Assembly (NCBI GenBank): GCA_017399485.1
Contig: JAFQCA010000029.1
Coordinates: 1-64,000 of the forward strand
Length of the DNA: 64,000 nt
Source: Alistipes sp.
GTDB taxonomy: Bacteria; Bacteroidota; Bacteroidia; Bacteroidales; Rikenellaceae
Direction: 5' to 3'
The translations under genes and the position numbers were made by a program. Below are positions 35,267-43,258 of this stretch, in pieces. The notes beneath the pieces were generated by a model. It was not told the DNA's origin and did not search any database. It worked only from the letters and a program-made list of their open reading frames with translations. Numbering within the stretch: the first letter of the stretch is position 1; each line of letters begins with the position of its first letter.

Positions 35267-35275
35267 ATAGCGAAA

Positions 35276-35306
35276 AAGGGGCGACAGTCAAGTGTTGCCC
35301 CTTCGA
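35276..35306 (+). terminator. Terminator after the CotH pair
   Basis: AAGGGGCGACA (35276-35286) pairs with TGTTGCCCCTT (35293-35303), with one G-T pair. Confidence 0.75.
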
Positions 35307-35326
35307 TTATTATATATACTGATTTA

Positions 35327-36427
35327 TTATTTTATACCGTATTTCTTTAGAATCTTGGTAATAGGCTTCTGGATAGCATCGGCCCAACGCTTATAGCCCC
35401 ACGAATAGGGGTGTATACCGTCGGCAGAGGTCAAATGGTCGGTACCCGTCTGATTGGTCACATCAACATAATATACGTTATCATACTCCTCGACGATACT
35501 CTTCATCAAATTGCGCACATAATCAACTCGCTCGGACTCAAACTTCTTGGAATTCTGGTCAAAGTTACGACTCTCGCGATAGATAGTCTCAAGGAATATT
35601 ATCGGTTTATTAGGGTGCTTGGCCTGAATAGTCTCAATAAATGGACGAATACGCTCGCCTATAATCTCTGTTGTCGGGTTTGAGAATGCATCACAAATAA
35701 AAGCATCGGCATCCGACTTGGCCATAATCTCGGCCATAGTCTTTTGCAACTTACTATTACCCGACATTCCCAACGAGCACAGATAGAGCCCTGTCTGGCG
35801 TGACAGGAATGCAGGATAGGTCATTCCCGCCGCCGAAGCACACGAACCGTGAGTAAAACTTGAGCCGAAGATTACAATCTTATGACGGAATGGATTATCA
35901 ACGGCACGAATATCGGCAGAATCATCTACGCCTATTTCAAGATGTTTGAGTTCGGTAAACAGAGGTAAATAGACTATGCAACGTTTCATCGATTTATCCA
36001 TATTACCAATCAACTGCAACGGAGCATCCATCTTCTCGGTGCCATCGGCATTTTTCCCCGATGAATTGGCTCGCGACGCTGCCCATATCCACTCGCCATC
36101 GACATCAATATACATATTAAAGCCCTCGGCTGCGGCTCGAGGCATACCCGTTGACGTGCGATGAACGCCAACCTGAGCCTTAACCCAAACAGAAGAAGAA
36201 TTGGTCTCGAAAACAACAGCCAGACCTGAGGCATCACGTAGCAAAGTCTTTTCTGTATTATTAAGTGAAGGATAGTCATCAACCTCAACACGATGATATG
36301 GATTGGTTGTTTCGCACATTTTACCTAAAAATGTCAGCGATTGAGCATCTACATATTTAACGGCATCGGCTTGCTGTACGGCAAACAACATCAGAGCCGA
36401 CAAAAAAGAAAAAAACACTCGTTTCAT
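35327..36427 (-). CDS. Exported SGNH/GDSL hydrolase family protein
   Basis: A 366-residue protein with a signal peptide (about 1-22), a beta-rich N-terminal domain (about 25-180) and a C-terminal SGNH-type hydrolase domain: IVIFGSSFTHGS near residue 185 (the Ser block), GMSGNSKLQK near 219 (Gly/Asn block) and the C-terminal DGIHPYSWGY near 338 (Asp and His). This is the catalytic set of a serine esterase or lipase, often acting on acetylated sugars. In Bacteroidota similar two-domain proteins are periplasmic or extracellular. It is alone, convergent with the CotH pair. Confidence 0.85.
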   Translation of the reverse strand: MKRVFFSFLSALMLFAVQQADAVKYVDAQSLTFLGKMCETTNPYHRVEVDDYPSLNNTEKTLLRDASGLAVVFETNSSSVWVKAQVGVHRTSTGMPRAAAEGFNMYIDVDGEWIWAASRANSSGKNADGTEKMDAPLQLIGNMDKSMKRCIVYLPLFTELKHLEIGVDDSADIRAVDNPFRHKIVIFGSSFTHGSCASAAGMTYPAFLSRQTGLYLCSLGMSGNSKLQKTMAEIMAKSDADAFICDAFSNPTTEIIGERIRPFIETIQAKHPNKPIIFLETIYRESRNFDQNSKKFESERVDYVRNLMKSIVEEYDNVYYVDVTNQTGTDHLTSADGIHPYSWGYKRWADAIQKPITKILKKYGIK

Positions 36428-36484
36428 AACATTATCATTTAATACATAAACCTTTTAGCAATATATTCTCTTGATATATGTCAC

Positions 36485-36513
36485 AAAAAGAGCCGGACTT
36501 GAAAAATCCGGCC
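36485..36513 (-). terminator. Terminator after the small DNA-binding gene
   Basis: GCCGGA (36492-36497) and TCCGGC (36507-36512) form a short GC stem followed by a T-rich tract on the minus strand. Confidence 0.75.
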
Positions 36514-36532
36514 CTAAAACTTGTTATAAGAC

Positions 36533-36778
36533 TTACTTATTCTCGTTCAAAATACGCATTGCAGCATCAAGAATAGCAGTATCGTCCAATGTAACAACAC
36601 CGCCATCGGGGCCCTGCTCAATATGGATACCAGAACAAGCCTTAGCCTCCAAATGCTTACCACCGAAATAATTACGTACGGTCTCTACATCAATTCCCAA
36701 TTCATCAGCGATACGCTGTGAACTTCCGCTGGGCAACTTATCCTTAATGCGGCGCAGTTCGTTAAATGTAATAATCAT
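36533..36778 (-). CDS. Small conserved DNA-binding-like protein
   Basis: An 81-residue protein with a helix-turn-helix-like N-terminus: SGSSQRIADELGIDVETVRNYFGG (about residues 17-40) has the shape of a HTH with the recognition helix around VETVRNYF. The C-terminal half (GVVTLDDTAILDAAMRIL) is helical. Similar short proteins occur widely in Bacteroidota; no target is known to me. It is monocistronic with a terminator. Confidence 0.7.
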   Translation of the reverse strand: MIITFNELRRIKDKLPSGSSQRIADELGIDVETVRNYFGGKHLEAKACSGIHIEQGPDGGVVTLDDTAILDAAMRILNENK

Positions 36779-36899
36779 AATGAAACTATTTTTAGGTTTA
36801 TATTTTATTGAATTATATACTCTAATTCTTTACTTGCACTCTTTACAACATAAAGATACTACATATTTTCGTATCTGCAAAATTTTAATTAAAAAATTT

Positions 36900-36935
36900 C
36901 AAAAAAAAGAGGAATATCTCTTGGGATACTCCTCT
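36900..36935 (-). terminator. Terminator after the interrupted FKBP-like gene
   Basis: AGAGGA (36908-36913) and TCCTCT (36929-36934), extended with one mismatch, form a hairpin followed by a T8 run on the minus strand. Confidence 0.75.
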
Positions 36936-36989
36936 ATTAACTCTTTATATAGTCTTTTAAGGACCTTTTATGCTATTTATGCGATACGA

Positions 36990-38606
36990 CTACTCATCCT
37001 CACGCTCGATATAAATCTGCCACAGCATAGGAGAATATGGCTGAACCTCGGTAGTGATAGTTGTCGTAGTTTCGGTATCGCCGTAGTTATATGAATTGTT
37101 GTAATAATTATTGTAATAATAGCTGTCGTAATAATTATTATAATAGTTGTCGTAATAACCACCATAGCCATAACCCGGATAGCCGCCATAACCGCCGTAG
37201 CCACCATAGCCGTAGTAATTATTATAGTAGTTATTGTAATAACTATTGCCATAATAACTATTATAATAATTGTAGTAGTTATAATAGTCATAGTAGTTGT
37301 TCAGCATCGATGATGACGATGAAGAGGTTATGGTAGTACCTGCCACACCCGTTGCTCCGTAAGCATTCGAAGAGCCCGTCAAGATAGCATTCCACGCACC
37401 AAGTTTCATCTGCGGGATGGCATACTTCCACGCATCAACCAACGAGTTTGATTCGGGTGTTGATGTCACAAAATCCAATGCAGTACCCACGGTATCGGTA
37501 ATCTCATCATCATAGATGATTTCCTTAATTTCCGGGATATTGGTGTCAATAATAAAACCATCCATCAAACGTGTTACATACCAAATCTTGGCATTGGTCA
37601 CAGAATCGACGGGGTCGGCATCAGCAGGATGCAAGCCCTCGCCAAAACGCTTCAAAAGAGCCTCATCGACCTCCTTATTAATCTGCTCCAGCGTCTTTGC
37701 ACCATAGATTTTACCACGCTTGTACTCTGTCTGGCCTTGATATATAAGAGTATCCTGACCTAAGCAATTAAACTCAAGACGCTGCTTGGGGGTATAGAGA
37801 TAATTAATATACAACGCCGCGATAGAATCAACAGGCTGATGCCACATATTATCATAGACTACCTCTTCTGCATCTTCATCAGCGCGTGTACGCTTATACG
37901 TTTTGCGCTTTGCTGCAGCCTCGCCATCATCTTCATCTTCGGGAGCCAAGCCTCCGTTTACCTCAGCAAAGGCCTTAATCCATTGGTCCTCGTAAGCAAC
38001 AGGATTGTTGATGTGGCCCCAAACATCCACCTCGACAATCATCGGGCGGTTGGAATCCAGAGTATATTGGCCCTCGTAACCACCATCACCCTGCATACCA
38101 TCTTCGCCTGCTGCTATTGATGAAGGCAAGTAGAGACGCATCTTTGTACCATAACGTACCGCATACTCACCATCGCCAATCTTCAATTTATTACGCAACG
38201 CAAGATATGTTCCTTCGGGCATTGAGGTATTGTCGTTACCGCAGAACAAGAAATATGGCACATAATGGGTATGCTCGGTATAAGAGTTCTGCATACGCGC
38301 CAACTCCGAATTTCGCGTCATAATCACATTACCCGCCAAATCGCGGCACGTAACATCAAACCACAGCCACGCATTATCGTGACGCACGGGCATACTGTCA
38401 GCAACGCCCTCGTCAAGCAACTCCACATAATAACCACCGATAGGCTGATAATTCTCCAACAAGTCAGGACGGTTAAGTTTCATCCACGACTCAAGCGCAA
38501 CACGCTCAACCTCCTCAAACTCCATCTCGTTACTCTTCACGCAAGATGACAATGCGAAAGCCAACGACATACTTACAAAGCAAAATATACTATATAAAAA
38601 TTTCAT
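36990..38606 (-). CDS. FKBP-like lipoprotein with a Tyr/Asn/Gly-rich insertion
   Basis: A 538-residue lipoprotein (FALSSC, about Cys22). The sequence reads like two FKBP-type domains. In the C-terminal one, VDAWKYAIPQMKLGAWNAILTGSS is followed by AYGATG (about residues 400-430), the typical FKBP motif before the 80s loop; the fold then resumes only near residue 523 with VQPYSPMLWQIYIE, the usual last strand. Between them lies ~90 residues of almost only Tyr, Asn and Gly (NNYYDYYNYYNYYN, YGYGGYGGYGGYPGYG). The FKBP active-site residues are not conserved enough to promise activity. It lies upstream of, and probably in one operon with, no other gene; the second FKBP-like lipoprotein is 70 bases upstream. 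Confidence 0.7.
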   Translation of the reverse strand: MKFLYSIFCFVSMSLAFALSSCVKSNEMEFEEVERVALESWMKLNRPDLLENYQPIGGYYVELLDEGVADSMPVRHDNAWLWFDVTCRDLAGNVIMTRNSELARMQNSYTEHTHYVPYFLFCGNDNTSMPEGTYLALRNKLKIGDGEYAVRYGTKMRLYLPSSIAAGEDGMQGDGGYEGQYTLDSNRPMIVEVDVWGHINNPVAYEDQWIKAFAEVNGGLAPEDEDDGEAAAKRKTYKRTRADEDAEEVVYDNMWHQPVDSIAALYINYLYTPKQRLEFNCLGQDTLIYQGQTEYKRGKIYGAKTLEQINKEVDEALLKRFGEGLHPADADPVDSVTNAKIWYVTRLMDGFIIDTNIPEIKEIIYDDEITDTVGTALDFVTSTPESNSLVDAWKYAIPQMKLGAWNAILTGSSNAYGATGVAGTTITSSSSSSMLNNYYDYYNYYNYYNSYYGNSYYNNYYNNYYGYGGYGGYGGYPGYGYGGYYDNYYNNYYDSYYYNNYYNNSYNYGDTETTTTITTEVQPYSPMLWQIYIEREDE

Positions 38607-38676
38607 ATCTTTATTATATTCTTACTGTTCAACTCATTAAATTAGCACCAGCAGATAGGCAACTCGCCATCAAACG

Positions 38677-39288
38677 TTAATTCTTTACAACACTCTTGAT
38701 TTGACATACCCACATAATGCTTGACTCCGCAGGGATGACACCCACAACGTGTTTATCATACGCAGTATCAAAGGCCATATAAACCTCAACCACATCACCC
38801 TCACGACAATCTACCAACGAAGCCTCCACGCCTTTTATTATATCACCAGAGCCGATTTTCACTTTTAGAGGCTCTAAAGACCAGAACTCTGAATTCAATC
38901 CGTTCTCAGCCAACTTTTCAATCATATCGGCGTTATTGGTATAATAGAGCGTATTCAGCGAGGGTGCACTACCCGTAAACTCATACGCCTCAAAGATTAA
39001 CTCAACCTCATCACCCACAGCGACCTGACGCTTATTATTGCGTCCCGAATCGTAATATGTAGCGATATAGCGATATGTACTCGTATTGAGTCTTTCATAA
39101 AATGGCGGATTGGCGACCATAGAGTTTGGCACCTCCTCGACTGCTATCAAACGAGGATTGTGCGATGAGGTCAGATAACGCACAATTTGCTCCTGCTGTG
39201 AGGTCAAAACGGTATCCTCCTCATTGCACCCAACCACAAGTGTAAGACACATTGCGGCTAACGCCATTATGATTAATCGCAACTTCAT
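38677..39288 (-). CDS. FKBP-type peptidyl-prolyl isomerase-like lipoprotein
   Basis: A 203-residue lipoprotein (VVGC, about Cys21). The C-terminal ~120 residues match an FKBP domain: VAVGDEVELIFEAYEFTG, then IGSGDIIKGVEASLVDCREGDVVEVYMAFDTAYD and VIPAESSIMWVCQIKSV, the standard order and spacing. Several active-site aromatics are replaced, so activity is uncertain. I use the ATG at 39288 (MKLRLII) since the upstream one adds only six residues and spoils the signal peptide. It precedes the interrupted FKBP-like gene (70-base gap), so the two may be one operon. Periplasmic or surface role; folding of exported proteins is likely for the family. Confidence 0.8.
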   Translation of the reverse strand: MKLRLIIMALAAMCLTLVVGCNEEDTVLTSQQEQIVRYLTSSHNPRLIAVEEVPNSMVANPPFYERLNTSTYRYIATYYDSGRNNKRQVAVGDEVELIFEAYEFTGSAPSLNTLYYTNNADMIEKLAENGLNSEFWSLEPLKVKIGSGDIIKGVEASLVDCREGDVVEVYMAFDTAYDKHVVGVIPAESSIMWVCQIKSVVKN

Positions 39289-39380
39289 AACTCTATAATC
39301 GTGCAAATTTAAGAAAAAATATCGATTCAGCCAATTTCATTACCAATATTTATATGAAAGTCACTATAACACACGCGGAA

Positions 39381-39971
39381 TTATAGACGGCGCAAAGCCT
39401 GACGCACCACATCCTCTACGGCAGATGTAGGCGATTCGCTCAATATAGCCTTCACCGCCTTCTCGGATGCCGCTTTTTGGAAGCCTAACATAACAAGTGC
39501 CGCCACAGCCTCATTCAGGATGGAATTATCGGCCACGCCCAAACGTGGTTGCACATCGTCACTCACGCCCAACTCCAACATCTTGCCACTCAACTCAACA
39601 ATGATTTTCTGGGCTGTTTTAAGACCGAGACCCTTTACGTTTTTAAGCAGAACGGCATTCTCTGTCGCTATTATATTGCGCAACTCCGAAGACGAGTATG
39701 TCGAAAGTATCATCCTTGCGGTATTACCACCCACTCCTGACACGCTGATTAATTGGCGAAACAACTCTCGCTCCATCTTGGTTGCAAAGCCATAAAATAT
39801 GTGAGCATCTTCTCGCACCGTAAAATGCAGATACAGAAGCGCGGAGTCTTGATGCTCGATAGCAGAGTATGTCTGTAACGAGATATTGATATAATAACCT
39901 ATTCCTGCAGCCTCCACAACGGCATAGGTGGGGGCTATTTCGGCTACTCGCCCTGAAATATATTCGTACAT
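39381..39971 (-). CDS. ruvA: Holliday junction DNA helicase subunit RuvA
   Basis: A 196-residue RuvA: N-terminal OB fold (MYEYISGRVAEI...), then two helix-hairpin-helix motifs (FRQLISVSGVGGNTARMIL and LKNVKGLGLKTAQKIIVEL), and a C-terminal RuvB-binding domain (AVAALVMLGF...). RuvA tetramers hold the four-way junction for RuvB. ruvB and ruvC are not nearby. It is separate from the FKBP-like genes by 92 bases and divergent from the OmpH gene. Confidence 0.96.
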   Translation of the reverse strand: MYEYISGRVAEIAPTYAVVEAAGIGYYINISLQTYSAIEHQDSALLYLHFTVREDAHIFYGFATKMERELFRQLISVSGVGGNTARMILSTYSSSELRNIIATENAVLLKNVKGLGLKTAQKIIVELSGKMLELGVSDDVQPRLGVADNSILNEAVAALVMLGFQKAASEKAVKAILSESPTSAVEDVVRQALRRL

Positions 39972-40017
39972 AGAACTAAATTTAGTTGATAATATGACAA
40001 AAATAAATATTTTTTTC

Positions 40018-40025
40018 TATCTTTG
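40018..40025 (+). promoter_or_regulatory. -7 box of the OmpH-like gene
   Basis: TATCTTTG fits TAnnTTTG, 56 bases before the ATG. Confidence 0.55.
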
Positions 40026-40081
40026 TCAGTTGTTGCGTATTCCGACACAAAAATAATTTCAAAAAATAAGATAGCAAAACG

Positions 40082-40678
40082 ATGAAAAAAGTTTTTTTAA
40101 CACTACTCGTTGCAGCAATGGGATTTGTTGCTTGCGAGAATAAGGCCGCAGCACCCGCCGAGGAGGCTCAAGCAACTGCAACAGAGGTGGTTGAGGGTGA
40201 TTTGGCATACGTAAGAGTTGATTATGTTTTGGCCGAGAGCGAGATTTTCAAGACTGAGGGTATTGCATTGCAGGAGAAGACTCAGAAGGCTCAAAACTCT
40301 TGGGCTCAGAAGGAGAAGAACCTTCAGTATGAGGCTACACAGTTGCAGGAGAAGTACCAGAAGGGACTTATCACAACTGCCGATGCACAGAAGAAGCAGG
40401 CTGACATTGAGAAGAAGGTAGCCAACTACCAGACCAATACTCAAAAGGAGGCTCAGGCTCTTGACGAGGAGAATCTTGTATTCTCTAACCGTAGCCAAGA
40501 CCTTATTATGCGCGCCATTCAGGCTGTAAACGCAGACAAGAAGTATAAGATGATTGTAAATGCGACTGCTCTTTTAGATGCTGCCGAGGCTTTGGATATC
40601 AGCGATGCTGTTTTGGCAAAAGTAAACGAGTTGTACGCTTCAGACAAGGCTGCTGAGACTACAGCCAGCAAGGAGTAA
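40082..40678 (+). CDS. OmpH/Skp-like lipoprotein
   Basis: A 198-residue protein with a lipoprotein signal (GFVACEN, about Cys19), an Ala/Glu/Thr-rich linker and an OmpH domain (about 45-185): AYVRVDYVLAESEIFK, a long coiled-coil arm (about 65-135) and a C-terminal core (YKMIVNATALLDAAEALDIS). Skp/OmpH forms a trimeric periplasmic chaperone holding unfolded outer-membrane proteins; the lipid anchor is common in Bacteroidota members. It is transcribed alone between its promoter and a strong terminator. Confidence 0.88.
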   Translation: MKKVFLTLLVAAMGFVACENKAAAPAEEAQATATEVVEGDLAYVRVDYVLAESEIFKTEGIALQEKTQKAQNSWAQKEKNLQYEATQLQEKYQKGLITTADAQKKQADIEKKVANYQTNTQKEAQALDEENLVFSNRSQDLIMRAIQAVNADKKYKMIVNATALLDAAEALDISDAVLAKVNELYASDKAAETTASKE

Positions 40679-40741
40679 TTTCCATAACAGATAAGGGGCA
40701 AAGACCTGATGCGGGTAGGCACCTTATTGAAAATAGATTAG

Positions 40742-40780
40742 GCGAATACCCGTGAATATAAATCGGGTATTCGCTTTTTT
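40742..40780 (+). terminator. Strong terminator after the OmpH-like gene
   Basis: GCGAATACCCG (40742-40752) and CGGGTATTCGC (40764-40774) are perfect 11-base arms, followed by a T6 run. Confidence 0.92.
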
Positions 40781-40829
40781 GATACACCTCAAACCTGCAA
40801 AACGCTTTTTACAATAAAAGATAACACCG

Positions 40830-41417
40830 ATGGGATACCATAAGATTTTATTATTGATAGCCGTAGCAGAAGAGTTGGGCGACAAAGCGCTAACACAAAT
40901 CAGCACAAGATGCGACATTGCTCTAACGGGCGTAGGAAAACTTAACGCCTATGAGGCAACGCTTTTGGCACTGCAAAAGGGAGAATACGACGTTGTTATC
41001 AACTTGGGAACGTGTGGTTCATCAAAACATACTGCCGGCAGTGTCCTACGCCCCAGCACAATAGCACAGGGAGATATTTATATAGATTCACCCTTTGCCT
41101 CTGCACCCATAAATATCGCAACGGGTAATACCGAGCAGTCTATATGCTCATCGGATAACTTCATCGGAGCCGATACACCTCTCTCGCAACTGAAACTGCT
41201 CGAGCCATACGACTGCTTCGATATGGAGAGTTATGCGATTGTCAGAGCCATAGAGTTCTATTCACGACAGAATAATCGCCAAATGCCAACTATCGAGATG
41301 ATTAAGGTTGTAAGCGACTCTGCTGACGAAACACTTGAGGATTGGAACGCGCGATTGGAGCATCTGCGCACAACCCTATGCAATGCATTAAACGACGTAC
41401 TCTCGCTATATGAATAA
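40830..41417 (+). CDS. Nucleoside phosphorylase/nucleosidase family protein
   Basis: A 195-residue protein of the PNP/MTAN superfamily: LGTCGSSK (about residues 66-73, the Gly-rich loop), FDMESYAIVRA (about 128-138) with the Met-Glu-Ser that contacts the ribose, and VSDSADE (about 154-160) with the catalytic Asp. The MTAN-like pattern suggests cleavage of 5'-methylthioadenosine, S-adenosylhomocysteine or another nucleoside. It is shorter than typical MTAN. It lies 19 bases before ispE and is probably co-transcribed. Confidence 0.78.
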   Translation: MGYHKILLLIAVAEELGDKALTQISTRCDIALTGVGKLNAYEATLLALQKGEYDVVINLGTCGSSKHTAGSVLRPSTIAQGDIYIDSPFASAPINIATGNTEQSICSSDNFIGADTPLSQLKLLEPYDCFDMESYAIVRAIEFYSRQNNRQMPTIEMIKVVSDSADETLEDWNARLEHLRTTLCNALNDVLSLYE

Positions 41418-41436
41418 CCTACCAAGCAACTGAACT

Positions 41437-42249
41437 ATGAAGATTAAGGCAAACTGCAAGATAAATCTCGGACTTGACGTATTACGTCGTCGCGATGATG
41501 GTTACCACGACCTATCGACCATAATGTTACCAGTCGAAGGGTTATATGACGTTGTTGATGTCGAAAGGAGAGATGACGACAAGATTGTTTTTCGCGGTAT
41601 AGGTTTGACGGTTGATTGTGCGGACGAAGACAACATCTGTGTCAAAGCGGCTAAACTTATGCAAGAGCGATACGGTATCGCCGGTGTAGATATCACACTC
41701 GACAAACGAGTTCCGTTTGGGGCAGGCTTGGGAGGCGGCTCGGCTGACGGCACAGCGGTCATTATGGCTATTAATAATATATTCTCACTTGACCTGACCG
41801 AAGAGGAGTTGATTGCACGCGCTGCGGAATTAGGGAGCGATACGGCATTTTTTGTTCGCAACACGCCACAACTATGCGAAGGTCGTGGCGAGCAAATGAC
41901 CGCCATAGATGTAAATCTCGACGGTATGTGGATGGTCATAATCAAACCCAACGAAAGTGTATCCACACGCGAAGCCTATGCTGGTGTTAAACCTGCAATT
42001 CCAGAACTTCCGCTCACGGAGCGCATAAAGCGCCCAATAGCAGAGTGGCAAGGATTGATAAAAAATGATTTTGAGCCTTCGGTGTTTGCCGCACATCCCG
42101 CAATCGCCTCTGCAAAACAACAACTATTGCAAGCGGGAGCAATATATGCCTCAATGTCGGGCAGCGGCTCGGCCCTATTCGGACTATTCGACAATGAAAC
42201 ATCGGCGGAGCAGATGCGCCACTTGACAGATTATATATTTAAGATATAA
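41437..42249 (+). CDS. ispE: 4-diphosphocytidyl-2-C-methyl-D-erythritol kinase
   Basis: A 270-residue GHMP kinase of the MEP pathway: N-terminal KINLGLDVLRRRDDGYHDLSTIMLP (substrate site), the ATP loop PFGAGLGGGSADGTAVI (about residues 90-106), GSDTAFF (about 132-138) and the C-terminal MSGSGSALFGLF. It acts after dxr (also in this window) and IspD. Upstream it is joined to the nucleosidase gene. Confidence 0.96.
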   Translation: MKIKANCKINLGLDVLRRRDDGYHDLSTIMLPVEGLYDVVDVERRDDDKIVFRGIGLTVDCADEDNICVKAAKLMQERYGIAGVDITLDKRVPFGAGLGGGSADGTAVIMAINNIFSLDLTEEELIARAAELGSDTAFFVRNTPQLCEGRGEQMTAIDVNLDGMWMVIIKPNESVSTREAYAGVKPAIPELPLTERIKRPIAEWQGLIKNDFEPSVFAAHPAIASAKQQLLQAGAIYASMSGSGSALFGLFDNETSAEQMRHLTDYIFKI

Positions 42250-42269
42250 GAAATAGAGCCAAAACAAAA

Positions 42270-42300
42270 AAAGAGTAACATTGCCTGTTACTCTTTTTGT
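42270..42300. terminator. Bidirectional terminator between ispE and cdaA
   Basis: AAAGAGTAACA (42270-42280) pairs with TGTTACTCTTT (42286-42296), with A and T tracts on both sides. It overlaps the last codons of cdaA. Confidence 0.85.
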
Positions 42301-43058
42301 TTCTCTTCCATATGAGACAATATCGCTTTCGCCAAATTCTTTGGTGCGATATTGCGTTCTATCTTACCACCATAAGCCACCGAAATACCTCCCGTCTCCT
42401 CTGACACAACAACCACAATGGCATCCGATGTCTCGGTGATTCCTATTGCAGCACGATGGCGAGTACCATACGATTTAGGCACATTGGATTGCGTCACAGG
42501 CAATATACATTTTGCTGCAGCCACTCGATTATCCTGCACTACAACTGCACCATCGTGCAGAGGCGCATTTTTGAAAAATATATTCTCCAACAATGGCACC
42601 GACAATTGGGCATTGATGGTTATACCGCTATCGATAATATCACTCAAATCACTTCTCTGGCACAATACGATAAGCGCTCCGGTCTTGGTGGCAGCCATCT
42701 CAACCGCCGCCGTTACAATAGGTTGCAAAGTAGGCTCGTTCGAAGTACGGGCAAAGATGCGATTGATAAAATTAAATGCACCTTGACGACGGCCTATCAT
42801 CTGTAGAAAACTACGCAATTCGGGCTGGAACAAGATAATGATTGCAATCATTCCCACGCTAATCACCTGTCCCAGAATAGTCTGCAACAACTCCATATTG
42901 AGCGCACGCACCACCACCCATATCACATAGATGAAGATGATACCCGTAAATATATATGGAGCATTGGTGCCTCGTGTCATTCGATAGAGTCCGAACATCA
43001 ACGATGCGACAAGCAATATATCGAGAAAATCTATAAAAGTAAATGGTATAAAATCCAT
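42288..43058 (-). CDS. cdaA: Diadenylate cyclase CdaA
   Basis: A 256-residue protein with three N-terminal membrane helices (about residues 7-70) and a DAC domain (about 100-230) carrying the catalytic LHDGAVVV (DGA) and GTRHRAAIG (RHR) motifs. It makes cyclic di-AMP, a second messenger for osmolyte and envelope control. It is monocistronic here; its usual partners cdaR and glmM, or folP in other Bacteroidota, are not adjacent (folP is at 22335). Confidence 0.96.
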   Translation of the reverse strand: MDFIPFTFIDFLDILLVASLMFGLYRMTRGTNAPYIFTGIIFIYVIWVVVRALNMELLQTILGQVISVGMIAIIILFQPELRSFLQMIGRRQGAFNFINRIFARTSNEPTLQPIVTAAVEMAATKTGALIVLCQRSDLSDIIDSGITINAQLSVPLLENIFFKNAPLHDGAVVVQDNRVAAAKCILPVTQSNVPKSYGTRHRAAIGITETSDAIVVVVSEETGGISVAYGGKIERNIAPKNLAKAILSHMEEKQKE

Positions 43059-43078
43059 AACGCGGTCATTTTACTATG

Positions 43079-43086
43079 CAAATATA
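43079..43086 (-). promoter_or_regulatory. -7 box of cdaA
   Basis: TATATTTG on the minus strand fits TAnnTTTG, 20 bases before the cdaA start. A TTTTG lies about 21 bases further upstream. Confidence 0.65.
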
Positions 43087-43207
43087 GCATAAATCGAATT
43101 CAAAATTCAAAATTAGTCGCTTAAAATTACCCTATCGGCTCTCAATCTTTACAATTTGGACAGCATACGACCTTTTATGCTATATTTACTTCACTCGAAT
43201 AAAATAA

Positions 43208-43241
43208 GACGGCTAATAATTATCATCAATTAATAGCCGTC
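43208..43241 (-). terminator. Hairpin after the 43259 oxidoreductase gene
   Basis: GACGGCTA (43208-43215) and TAGCCGTC (43234-43241) are perfect arms over an AT-rich loop; no long T run follows. Confidence 0.6.
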
Positions 43242-43258
43242 CGTAGTAGATAACTGAT

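Noticed and set aside
37091..37336. Asn/Cys/His-rich plus-strand ORF opposite the Tyr/Asn/Gly block
   Set aside because: Arises from the low-complexity coding DNA of the FKBP-like gene; no start context or similarity.
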